Origin: Gammaproteobacteria bacterium
Lineage (GTDB): Bacteria; Gemmatimonadota; Gemmatimonadetes; Longimicrobiales; Gaopeijiaceae
Length of the DNA: 64,000 nucleotides
Reading direction: 5' to 3'
Assembly: GCA_028820325.1 (NCBI GenBank)
Contig: JAPPJO010000088.1
Location: forward strand, 248,001 to 312,000
Of this stretch, positions 7,641-16,064 are shown piece by piece. The notes under the pieces are model-generated. The model was given only the letters and a program-made list of their open reading frames with translations. It was not told the DNA's origin and made no database searches. The position numbers and the translations under genes were made by a program. Each line of letters opens with the position of its first letter. Positions within the stretch are counted from its first letter, which is position 1.

Positions 7641-10100
7641 TCAGTTGAATGTATCCCGGGCCCCGCTGTTCTCGCCATCGGCGAGCGCCAGTGCCTGCTT
7701 CATGCGGAACGCGTCGCTCATCACCACTCCGACGATGAAGGACGACATGCGATAGTCGTTCCGCTCGGCCTCGCGCGCGATGGCGCGAACGGCAGGCTGG
7801 TCCCGATGGTCGATCCCCCGCCCCAGCGCATAGGCCATCAGGCTCTCGGTGAACTGCCGCACCAGCGGAATGGGGCGCTTGAGCAGGACGCGAGACAGAT
7901 CCGCCGGGGTCTCGATCTCGGTCCCGTCGTAATAGGTGCTCCGGGTGTCGAGCGGCGTGCCCTCCTCGCGGATGCGCCACTGGCCGGTCACGTCGAAGTT
8001 GTCGAGCGCCAGCCCGATGGGGTCGATGAGCTCGTGACAGGAGGCGCAGTCCGGGTTGTCCCGATGGGCCTCCAGCCGCTCGCGCGTGGTCAGGACCTTG
8101 CCGTCGCGCGCGCTTGCGGTCTCCTCCAGGTCGGGGATGCCGGGGGGAGGAGGTGGCGGCGGGGTACCCAGCAGGACTTCCATCACCCACAAGCCGCGCA
8201 GCACCGGCGACGTGCGGTTTCCGAGCGAGGTCTGGACCAGCATGCTGCCGTGGCCCAGGATTCCGCGCCGGCGATCGTCGGGATAGCCCACGCGACGGAA
8301 GGCCTCGCCCTGCACGCCCTGGATGCCGTAGTGACGCGCCAGCCGCTCGTTCACGAAGGTGTAGTCGGCGCTGTACAGCTCCAGCAGGCTCCGGTCCTCG
8401 CGGATCAGGTTGTGGAAGAAGAGCTCGCTCTCGCGCCGCATCGCATCGGCGAACTGGCGGCTGTAGTTGGGGAAGCGGAACGCGTCCGGGCTGACCAGTT
8501 CCACGTCCTGCAGGCGCAGCCAGAGTGACGCGAAGCGGGTGGCCAGCGCCTCCGAACGCGGATCGGCCAGCAGCCGGCGCGCCTGGGCCTCGAGCCGGAC
8601 CGGATCGGAGAGCGCTCCCTCGCGCGCTGCGGCCACCAGCTCGGCGTCCGGGCCGGCGCCCCACAGGAAGAAGGACAGGCGCGCCGCAAGATCTTCGCCT
8701 GCGAGCGGATAGATCTCTCCGGGCGCCACATCCCCGGGCTCCCGCTCCATGCGGAAGAGGAAGTGCGGACTCGAGAGGATCGCCTCGAGCGCCGTCCGCA
8801 CGCCCGCTTCGAAGCCCCCGTCCTCCGAACCCATCCCGTAGAAGACGAGGAGATCGCTCACCTCGCTGTCGTTCACGTCGCGGCCGTAGGCTTCCGCGGC
8901 GAGCCGGGACACGATCTCGTGGGCGCAGGGCCGCTCCTCGGCGGCGGCCGTGGGCCGGCAGGAGAAGACCCGCCGCCGGGCGTCGAAATCGGACACGCCC
9001 GTGGTGTTGTGCGGCCCTTCGACCGTCAGGCTCATAATGTGCGGGAGCGAAGTGGTCCCGTAGCTGGTCTCGGTGCCGGTCAGCGACCAGTCGTTGGGGC
9101 GGATCAGGTCCTCGTAGGGGCCGTCCATCTGGCGGATGAAGGCAGCCGTGAGGCGGTGCTCGCCCGCGCGCACGGGGATGGGGTCGGTGCGCACCGGGAA
9201 GCCCTTGCGCCCCTGGAAGTCGATGTCGCCCCCGTAGCGCAACAGCGCCACCCGCTCCCCGTTGACGGAGATGTCGATGTCGTGGTCGCGCTCGCCCCAG
9301 CCCGACATGAAGCTCATCGAGAAGATGTACTCCCCGTCGGCCGGGAAGGAGTGCAGGACGCTCACACCTCCGCGGGTGCCGAAGGGCGCCCCTTCGACCC
9401 GCTCCCATTCGTGCTGGGACACGGAGGGCGGGTTGCCGTAGGTAACGGACGTGGTGGCCGCGTCGCGGTCGCCGATGGCGCGGCGCGCGATATCGCTGGC
9501 GGCGGCCAGGTAGGCGTCCATCAGGGTGGGGGTGAGCGTCTGGGCCTCGGCGTTGTTGTCGAAGCTCTCGCTGATGCGGTCGGGCGGCAGCCAGTCCTCC
9601 GGGTCGACCGTGAGGCCCAGCAGGTCGTGGATGACGCGGGCGTACTCGGCCCGGTTGAGGCGCTGGAACGGGCGGGTGCCCGCATACGGGCGGGCGGCCG
9701 CCGCCTCGTCCACCACGTCCTCCAGGTACTGCGCCAGCGCGGTGAGGGTGTCCTCGGTGGGGCGGCGCGAGCCGGGCGGCGGCATCATGCCCGCGCGCAG
9801 CTTGCGGATCATGCGCTCGGCAACTTCGGCGTTTTCGTCCGCGCGGGTGACATCGAACCCCTCAAGCGACAGGTTGCCGCGCATGCGCCGCTCGCTGTGG
9901 CAGCGGGTGCAGTAGCGCTCGACGACGTCTTCGACGGGGACGGAGCCCAGATCGGCGGGGAGAACCGGATGGGCATCGTCGTATGCGGGATATGCATCCG
10001 GGGCAGGCCCATACGTCACGTCGGAGGAGCCGGCGTCGCGCGCTCCCTCCGCGACCAGCAGCACACCCCCCAGCGCCACCGCGGCGGCCAGAACCTTCAT
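7641..10100 (-). CDS. DUF1592/DUF1588/DUF1585 family cytochrome-c-like exported protein
   Basis: An 819-residue protein with a Sec signal (MKVLAAAVALGGVLLVAEG). A PSD1-type haem-binding motif CTRCH lies at about residues 64-68, followed by the GMMPPPG motif of cytochrome-domain DUF1587 proteins. Then come DUF1587 (RPFQRLNRAEYARVIHDLLG, about 110-180), a beta-sandwich region, DUF1592 (about 400-550), DUF1588 (NRTSPVLRGLWVMEVLLG, about 600-650), a second CxxCH in NPDCASCHELIDPIG (near 685) and the C-terminal DUF1585 (FTESLMAYALGRG). Two covalent haem sites suggest periplasmic electron transfer, but the substrate is unknown. The start at 10100 is preferred over 10184 because AAGGAG lies 5 bases upstream of it and it places the signal peptide at the N-terminus. 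It is first gene of the three-gene operon. Confidence 0.88.
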   Translation of the reverse strand: MKVLAAAVALGGVLLVAEGARDAGSSDVTYGPAPDAYPAYDDAHPVLPADLGSVPVEDVVERYCTRCHSERRMRGNLSLEGFDVTRADENAEVAERMIRKLRAGMMPPPGSRRPTEDTLTALAQYLEDVVDEAAAARPYAGTRPFQRLNRAEYARVIHDLLGLTVDPEDWLPPDRISESFDNNAEAQTLTPTLMDAYLAAASDIARRAIGDRDAATTSVTYGNPPSVSQHEWERVEGAPFGTRGGVSVLHSFPADGEYIFSMSFMSGWGERDHDIDISVNGERVALLRYGGDIDFQGRKGFPVRTDPIPVRAGEHRLTAAFIRQMDGPYEDLIRPNDWSLTGTETSYGTTSLPHIMSLTVEGPHNTTGVSDFDARRRVFSCRPTAAAEERPCAHEIVSRLAAEAYGRDVNDSEVSDLLVFYGMGSEDGGFEAGVRTALEAILSSPHFLFRMEREPGDVAPGEIYPLAGEDLAARLSFFLWGAGPDAELVAAAREGALSDPVRLEAQARRLLADPRSEALATRFASLWLRLQDVELVSPDAFRFPNYSRQFADAMRRESELFFHNLIREDRSLLELYSADYTFVNERLARHYGIQGVQGEAFRRVGYPDDRRRGILGHGSMLVQTSLGNRTSPVLRGLWVMEVLLGTPPPPPPPGIPDLEETASARDGKVLTTRERLEAHRDNPDCASCHELIDPIGLALDNFDVTGQWRIREEGTPLDTRSTYYDGTEIETPADLSRVLLKRPIPLVRQFTESLMAYALGRGIDHRDQPAVRAIAREAERNDYRMSSFIVGVVMSDAFRMKQALALADGENSGARDTFN

Positions 10101-10342
10101 GACTTCTCCTTGCCGAGCGGGCCGCGGTCCGGCAGCCCCTCCACCCAGGGTCCCCGCCAGGCACTCGCAGCCGGACGAGGACAACCCTTCAATGTAACGA
10201 TGTGCCGCATGCGGAACAGCCCGCCTGGAACCGACCTTGCCGTAGCGGTCCGCGTCAGCTCGTCAGGCCGCTTGCCGGGGTCTCCGGCAGCCGGTCTTAT
10301 CCTACGATGGTCCTGACGTTGCGGCTAAAGGGGAGGCGGACG
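10101..10342. other. 242 bp divergent gap between DUF1592 operon and TonB receptor
   Basis: This gap must hold the promoters of both divergent genes. TACGAT at 10303-10308 could be a -10 box for the receptor but has no good -35; on the minus strand TACATT near 10195 is a weak candidate. No hairpin, repeat or small gene stands out. Confidence 0.35.
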
Positions 10343-13021
10343 ATGGGTGCCTTGCACGGGCTCCAGGTGAGTTCCCTGTTTGCGCTCGTTCTCACGGCGG
10401 TTCAACTGGAAGCCCAGGAGGGCGCCATCGCCGGCCGAGTGACGGACATGGAGACCGGCGCGCCGCTGGCGTCCGCCGCGGTGGAGGTTCTGGGTGCGGC
10501 GGCCACCTCGTCGGTGACCGACGCCGCCGGCGAATTCCGCGTCTCCGTGCCGGCTGGCACCCATTCCCTCCTGGTCACCCTCATCGGGCACGAGTCCTCG
10601 CGCACGGACGGTGTAACCGTGGTGGCCGGAGAAACGGCATCGGTCGCCATCCAGCTCCGCTCCCGCGCGCTCGTCCTCAACCAACTGGTCGTGACCGTAT
10701 CTCGCCGGGAGGAGAAGGAGCTCGACGCCCCGGCCTCCGTCTCCACCCTGACCAACCAGCAGATCTCGCGCATCATCGCGCGAACCCCCGCGGACCACGT
10801 CAGGACGCTCCCGGGAGTCGACCTCGCCAGCACCGGTCTCACCCAGAGCTACGCGGTCGTGCGCGGCTTCAACAACGTGGCCTCCGGACGGCTGCTCAGC
10901 ATAGTCGACAACCGCTATGCGCGCATACCGGCGCTCAGGATCAACGCCATCAACATGATCCCGACCACCGACATGGACATCGAGCGCATCGAGCTGGCGC
11001 GCGGCCCGGGCGCGGCGCTCTACGGGCCCAACGCGGCCGAGGGCGTGATGCACATCATCACCTGGTCGCCGATCGACCGGCCGGGGACGACCGTCACGCT
11101 CGGCGGCGGCGAGAGGTCGGTCGTGCAGTTCCTGCTGCGCAGCGCGCACTCGGTCTCCGACCGGTTCGGCTTCAAGGTGTCGGGCCAGTATCTCCGCGGC
11201 GAAGACTGGGAGTACGAGGACCCGTGGGAGGTGCAGGCGCGCACGGAGGAGCCCGACCATCCGCGCATCGGGATCCGCAACCCGCTCAACGAGCGCTTTT
11301 TCGGCGACGTGCGAGCGGACTATCGCTTCGCGGATGACGGTGAGTTCATCGTCTCGGGCGGGCTCAACAACTCGCTCAGCAGCATCAACCTCACCGCCAT
11401 CGGCTCCTCCCAGACCCACGACTGGCAGTACCGCTACACCCAGGCGCGGCTGCTGAAGGGACGCTTCTTCGGGCAGTTCTTCCTCAATCAGACGCATTCG
11501 GGCCACAACAGCTACCTGCTGCGCAGCGGGGATCTCATCGTCGACCGCTCGCGCACCATGGCCGCCCAGCTTCAGCACGGCCTGGATCTCGGCACCCGCC
11601 AGAGCTTCACCTACGGGATCGACTGGCAGCGCATCGAGCCCCGCTCCCAGGGCACCATCTACGGGCGCAACGAAGACGACGACGTCCTCGTGGAGGCGGG
11701 CGCCTACCTGCACTCCGAGACGCGGCTCGGAAGCCGATTCGACCTGGTGACCGCGTTTCGGGTCGACGATCACAACCGCCTGACCGGCCTGAACTTCTCG
11801 CCGCGGGCCGCGCTCGTCTTCCGTCCCGCCGAAGGCCACAACCTGCGCCTGACCTACAATCGCGCCTTCGCGAACCCCTCCACGTCGGCGCTCTTCCTCG
11901 ACATCGCTTCGGGCAGGCTGCCGATCGTCCCGGGCATCGGCTACACATTGCGCGCCTTCGGCGTCCCGGGCGACGGCATGAGCTTCTCGGACCGCTGCTC
12001 CGGCGGGTTGATGGACTACTGCATGCGATCGCCCTTCATGCCGGGCCAGCTCCCCGCAAACGCCGCGCCGTTCTGGGACGCGCTGGTGACGCAGTTCGCG
12101 CCGGAGATGCTGCACCCGCTCCTGATGGGGCCAGGGAATCGCCCCGGCGATCCGGCGCTGGGCACGGTCTTGCGGCGCTTCGACCCGAACGCGCTTGGCG
12201 TCGAGGGTGGCGACATCTTCCCCCTCGATCCGGGACCAAGAGCGGTCCCTCCCCTCGTCGCGACCACCTTCAATACGATCGAGGCCGGGTACAAGGGGCT
12301 GATCCAGGACCGTGTGAGGCTGGCCGCCGACGTGTATTACGCCAATGTCGAGAACTTTGTCGGCGCCCTGAAGGTGGAGTCGCCCAACGTCTTCCTCGAC
12401 CCGGCCTCGGCCGGCGCGTTCCTGCAGAGCCGGCTCGGCCCGCTGGTTGAGGCGGGGCTGGTCACACCCGGGCAGATGACCGAACTGGCCGCGGGGCTCG
12501 TGTCGGTGCCGCTGGGAGTGGTCACGCCGGACGGGTTCGACGTGCATGACATGGTCTTCACCAGCCGGAATTTCGGATCGGCGAGCTACTGGGGAGCCGA
12601 CTTCTCGGCGCAGTACCTCGTCTCCGACCGGGTCAGCCTGACCGCGGGGTATTCGTTCCAGAACACGGATTGCTTCGACTTCGACGACGACGGCCACTGC
12701 CCCGGCCCGGACGACCTCGCCCTCAACGCTCCCAGCCACAAGGGCGCCCTCGGCTTCGCCTACACCGACCGCGCCGCGGGATTCACTTTCGACGGGCGCT
12801 GGCGCCTTTCCGACGCCTTCGAGATGAGTTCGGGCGTCTTCAGCGGGCGCGTGGATGCCTACCAGGTCGTGGACGTCACAGCCGGTTATCTGCTTCCATT
12901 TCAAACAGATACGCGCGTTGAGTTCACCGTCTACAACGCCCTGGACAACCTGCACCAGGAATTCGTGGGCGCTCCGGAGCTGGGCAGGCTGGCGCTCGTG
13001 AGGGTACGCTACGACTTCTGA
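10343..13021 (+). CDS. TonB-dependent receptor with carboxypeptidase-like N-terminal domain
   Basis: An 892-residue outer-membrane receptor. It has a signal peptide ending near QLEAQ, then a carboxypeptidase regulatory-like beta domain (GAIAGRVTDMETGAPLASA, about residues 25-105), a plug domain (about 115-250, with IERIELARGPGAALYGPNAA) and a long beta-barrel ending in aromatic VRVRYDF, as expected for Bam recognition. Such receptors import siderophores, cobalamin, peptides or glycans using TonB energy. The substrate is not evident, and no SusD-like lipoprotein is adjacent. The start 10343 is chosen because GGGAGG lies 6 bases before it and the signal peptide follows directly. The gene is transcribed divergently from the DUF1592 operon, with 242 bp between the two starts, so shared control is possible. 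Confidence 0.92.
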   Translation: MGALHGLQVSSLFALVLTAVQLEAQEGAIAGRVTDMETGAPLASAAVEVLGAAATSSVTDAAGEFRVSVPAGTHSLLVTLIGHESSRTDGVTVVAGETASVAIQLRSRALVLNQLVVTVSRREEKELDAPASVSTLTNQQISRIIARTPADHVRTLPGVDLASTGLTQSYAVVRGFNNVASGRLLSIVDNRYARIPALRINAINMIPTTDMDIERIELARGPGAALYGPNAAEGVMHIITWSPIDRPGTTVTLGGGERSVVQFLLRSAHSVSDRFGFKVSGQYLRGEDWEYEDPWEVQARTEEPDHPRIGIRNPLNERFFGDVRADYRFADDGEFIVSGGLNNSLSSINLTAIGSSQTHDWQYRYTQARLLKGRFFGQFFLNQTHSGHNSYLLRSGDLIVDRSRTMAAQLQHGLDLGTRQSFTYGIDWQRIEPRSQGTIYGRNEDDDVLVEAGAYLHSETRLGSRFDLVTAFRVDDHNRLTGLNFSPRAALVFRPAEGHNLRLTYNRAFANPSTSALFLDIASGRLPIVPGIGYTLRAFGVPGDGMSFSDRCSGGLMDYCMRSPFMPGQLPANAAPFWDALVTQFAPEMLHPLLMGPGNRPGDPALGTVLRRFDPNALGVEGGDIFPLDPGPRAVPPLVATTFNTIEAGYKGLIQDRVRLAADVYYANVENFVGALKVESPNVFLDPASAGAFLQSRLGPLVEAGLVTPGQMTELAAGLVSVPLGVVTPDGFDVHDMVFTSRNFGSASYWGADFSAQYLVSDRVSLTAGYSFQNTDCFDFDDDGHCPGPDDLALNAPSHKGALGFAYTDRAAGFTFDGRWRLSDAFEMSSGVFSGRVDAYQVVDVTAGYLLPFQTDTRVEFTVYNALDNLHQEFVGAPELGRLALVRVRYDF

Positions 13022-13094
13022 ACCATGACGGATTGTCCCAGGTCGCGAGAGCGGATCTCATGACGAATCTCTTCCAGTCGCAGGAGCGGGCCTC

Positions 13095-14384
13095 ATGCTG
13101 AGTTATTTCCAGCTTCAGGAACGCGGATCGTCCGTCCGGACCGAGGTGCTTGCCGGATGCACCACGTTTCTGACCCTCGCCTACATCATCTTCGTCAACC
13201 CGCTGGTCCTGGGGGGCGCGGGGATGGACACCGGGGCCGTGCTGGTGGCTACCTGCCTGGCCTCGGCGTTCGGCTGCCTGGTGATGGGGCTGTGGGCCAA
13301 CTACCCCATCGCCCTGGCACCGGGGATGGGGCTGAACGCGTACTTCGTGGCGATCGCCGTGGGCACGATGGGGCTGGCGTGGCAGGTCGCGCTGGGAGCG
13401 GTGTTCCTGTCGGGCGTGTTGATGTTCATCCTTTCCGTGCTGCCGGTGCGCAAGTGGGTGGTGGACAGCATCCCGCGCTCGCAGAAGATGGCCATCGCGG
13501 CCGGGATCGGGTTCTTCCTGGCGATCATCGCTCTGCAGAACGCGGGGGTGGTGGTCGACAGCGAGGCCACGCTGATCACGCTCGGCGACCTCGGCCAGTG
13601 GACGGTGTTGCTGGCCGTGCTGGGCTTTCTCGCCATGGTGGCGCTGGAGCACCGCGGGCTGCCGGGGGCGGTGCTGCTGTGCATCCTGGCGGTGGCGGTC
13701 GTGGGATGGCTGTCCGGCCTGTCCCCGGCGCCCGAGTCAGTGGTGTCCGCCCCGCCCTCCCTGGCGCCCACGGCCTTCCAGCTGGACGTGGCGGCGGCGA
13801 TCGAGGTGGGGCTGGTGGCGATCGTCTTCTCGTTCCTGATGGTGGACCTGTTCGACACCAGCGGCACCCTGGTCGCGGTGCTGAACGAGGCCGGGCTCGC
13901 CGACGAGGACGGGCGGATTCCGGGGCTGCGGCGGGCGCTGGTCGCCGACAGCTCGGCCACCATGGTCGGCGCGCTCCTCGGCACCTCGACCACGACCTCC
14001 TACATCGAGAGCGCGGCGGGGGTGCGGGCCGGCGGGCGCACGGGCCTCACCGCGGTGGTGGTGGCGGGCCTCTTCCTGGCGGCGCTGGTGCTCGCGCCGG
14101 TGGCGACCGCCATCCCCGCCTTCGCGACTGCTCCGGCAATTCTGTTCGTGGGCTGCATTATGGCGCGGGCGCTGCGCAACGTCCCCTGGGACGACCTCAC
14201 CGAGTGCGTGCCGGCGATCGTGACCGCGCTGTCGATGCCCTTCACCTACTCGATCGCCACCGGCATCGGCATGGGGTTCATCGCCTATGCGCTCATCAAG
14301 CTGTTCTCGGGGCGCGCCTCCGAGTTGAACGCCGCCGTGGTGATCGTGGCGGTGCTGTTCGGGATTCGCTTCGCGATCACCTAG
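13095..14384 (+). CDS. NCS2 purine permease, AzgA/PbuG-like
   Basis: A 429-residue, highly hydrophobic permease with about 12-14 membrane segments. The start matches the AzgA-type guanine/hypoxanthine permeases: a short cytoplasmic tail followed by RTEVLAGCTTFLTLAYIIFV, then ALAPGMGLNAYFV in TM3, and later FLMVDLFDTSGTLVAV and STTTSYIESAAGVRAGGRTG, which are signature stretches of this branch. It would import adenine, guanine or hypoxanthine with protons. AGGAG lies 8 bases before ATG 13095. It is 73 bp downstream of the TonB receptor on the same strand, so joint transcription is possible but unproven. Confidence 0.9.
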   Translation: MLSYFQLQERGSSVRTEVLAGCTTFLTLAYIIFVNPLVLGGAGMDTGAVLVATCLASAFGCLVMGLWANYPIALAPGMGLNAYFVAIAVGTMGLAWQVALGAVFLSGVLMFILSVLPVRKWVVDSIPRSQKMAIAAGIGFFLAIIALQNAGVVVDSEATLITLGDLGQWTVLLAVLGFLAMVALEHRGLPGAVLLCILAVAVVGWLSGLSPAPESVVSAPPSLAPTAFQLDVAAAIEVGLVAIVFSFLMVDLFDTSGTLVAVLNEAGLADEDGRIPGLRRALVADSSATMVGALLGTSTTTSYIESAAGVRAGGRTGLTAVVVAGLFLAALVLAPVATAIPAFATAPAILFVGCIMARALRNVPWDDLTECVPAIVTALSMPFTYSIATGIGMGFIAYALIKLFSGRASELNAAVVIVAVLFGIRFAIT

Positions 14385-14409
14385 GAGTCTGCGCGGCAGC
14401 AGCCATAGG

Positions 14410-14536
14410 CCACAACATGTCGTGGATGAGGCGCAGGAACCACAACATATGGTAGTGTGGGAAGCACCCGCGCGAAGCTGGCGGTGGCACCTGCGTATCA
14501 ATGTGACATACAGGTTTCATACATGATTCATACAGG
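14410..14536. promoter_or_regulatory. Repeat-rich leader before the M24 peptidase gene
   Basis: The 160 bp gap holds two copies of CCACAACAT whose starts are exactly 30 bp apart (14410 and 14440). Each is followed by an inverted half: 14410-14425 is a 16 bp near-palindrome with two mismatched positions, and 14440-14460 has CCACA/TGTGG arms. Closer to the gene, CATACA occurs three times (14507, 14519, 14529) at 12 and 10 bp spacing, two of these within the longer CATACAGG. The helical-turn spacing suggests regulator binding sites; no regulator can be assigned. Confidence 0.4.
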
Positions 14537-14545
14537 AATTTGCCG

Positions 14546-15997
14546 ATGCACACGACTCCCGCTCCTCTGAGAACCGGATCATTGGCTGCCATCGCGGCCC
14601 TGATCGCCTCCTGCGCTCCGACAGAACAGTCAGCCGCCACCCGCTCTGCCAGCCAACGTCCATCCGTATCCTCCCGGCCAGTCGAACTCTTTGACGGCCG
14701 CATCATCCCCGGGATGCCCGAGCTCCTGGGAATGCGCACCCAGTACGAGGTCCGCCTCGACTGGCTCGCGCGGAAGCGTCCCCTGCTGCTCGAGCAGATG
14801 CGGGAGCACGGAATCGAGATGTGGATCGTGGTGAGCGAGGAATTCCACCCCGACCCCGTCACCCAGTTCGTCGCCCCTCCCCTGCGCTACACGCGCCGGC
14901 GCGATGTCATGGTGTTCGTGGATGCCGGCGAGGACGGGCTCGCGGCCTACTCCGACTACTGGCGCCCGACGGAGGACTACCGCCGCTTCTTCCAGCCACT
15001 CCCGGCCGCACGCAACGCCCGCGGCATCCAGGACACCCGTGCCGGGCTTGGAGCGCTGATGGAGCGCTATGGGCCCGCCACCATCGGGCTCAACATCGGC
15101 GGATCTCGCGGCCACGACAGCGCTCTCACCCACGACAGCTACCTGTTTCTCGCCGACGCGCTGGGCCCGGAAGCGGAATCCCGCTTCGTCTCCGCCGCCG
15201 ACCTCATCGAGGACGTGTTCGATACCCGGCTGCCCGAGGAGCTGGAGCACTATCGCCAGCTCGTGCTCGCCACCGATGTCATCGCTCAGACTGCGTTCTC
15301 GAACGTGGTCATCACCCCGGGCGAGACCCGCGCGGGCGACATCAAGTGGTTCTTCGAGGAGACCATCGCCGAGCTCGGCGTCGGCGGCGTGCCCTGGTTC
15401 GAGATCCACGTGGCCGTGCAGCGCTACGATACCGACTACGGCGAGATGATCCCCTACGTGCATCCCGCGCCCGACGACCTGGTCTTCCAGCGGGGCGACA
15501 TCATCCACCTCGACTGCGGCTTCGACTACATCGGTTTCGCCAGTGACTGGCAGAAGGTCGCCTACATCCTGCGGGAAGGCGAAGACGATGTCCCCGAAGG
15601 ACTCAAAACCGCGCTCAGGAACGCCAACATCGTGCACGAGGCGTTCGCGTCCGAGCCTCGCCCGGGGATGACCGGCTGGGAGGCCACCCTCGCGATCGCC
15701 GCCAGGCTCGAAGGCGTCGACTTCCTGCCCAGCCTGTACTCACACCCCATCGGCTACCATGGACACGCGCTGGGCCCGAACATCAACGCGCGCGACATGG
15801 ATCTGTCCTCGCCCCCGGAGCGGGACTCCCATCTCAGGAACGGCGCCTATCGCTCCATCGAGTTCAGCGCCACGTCGGCGGTCCCGGAATACGGCGGCGG
15901 CAGGGTAACGATTCCGATGGAGGACGACGGGTATCTCACGCCCGACGGCTACGAGTACTTCCGGCCCTATCAGACGGAGTGGTACGTGATCCGATAG
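14546..15997 (+). CDS. M24 family metallopeptidase (Xaa-Pro peptidase-like), lipoprotein signal
   Basis: A 483-residue pita-bread-fold protein. The N-terminus has a hydrophobic segment ending in LIASC, a lipobox, so it is predicted to be a membrane-anchored envelope protein. The creatinase-like N-domain is followed by the catalytic domain with candidate metal ligands in order: Asp in HLDCG, Asp in FASDWQ, His in GYHGHALG, Glu in SIEFS and Glu in IPMEDDG. Relatives remove N-terminal residues before proline or cleave dipeptides. ATG 14546 has AGGAA 7 bases upstream; a TTG at 14540 is in frame. A second M24 gene of the same type lies at 23347-24756, and shared motifs (VAYILREGE against IAYVLREGE) indicate paralogy. 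Confidence 0.87.
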   Translation: MHTTPAPLRTGSLAAIAALIASCAPTEQSAATRSASQRPSVSSRPVELFDGRIIPGMPELLGMRTQYEVRLDWLARKRPLLLEQMREHGIEMWIVVSEEFHPDPVTQFVAPPLRYTRRRDVMVFVDAGEDGLAAYSDYWRPTEDYRRFFQPLPAARNARGIQDTRAGLGALMERYGPATIGLNIGGSRGHDSALTHDSYLFLADALGPEAESRFVSAADLIEDVFDTRLPEELEHYRQLVLATDVIAQTAFSNVVITPGETRAGDIKWFFEETIAELGVGGVPWFEIHVAVQRYDTDYGEMIPYVHPAPDDLVFQRGDIIHLDCGFDYIGFASDWQKVAYILREGEDDVPEGLKTALRNANIVHEAFASEPRPGMTGWEATLAIAARLEGVDFLPSLYSHPIGYHGHALGPNINARDMDLSSPPERDSHLRNGAYRSIEFSATSAVPEYGGGRVTIPMEDDGYLTPDGYEYFRPYQTEWYVIR

Positions 15998-16064
15998 GAA
16001 TGGACCCCGAAGGTGGACAACCCGGCAGGACGCGCTGGGCTGCCCACGGGCGAATCCCCTTCCC

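Noticed and set aside
10325..12955. An 876-residue open frame on the minus strand
   Set aside because: It lies antisense to the TonB receptor gene and has the His/Val/Glu-rich composition of a mirrored high-GC gene; no family motif is visible.
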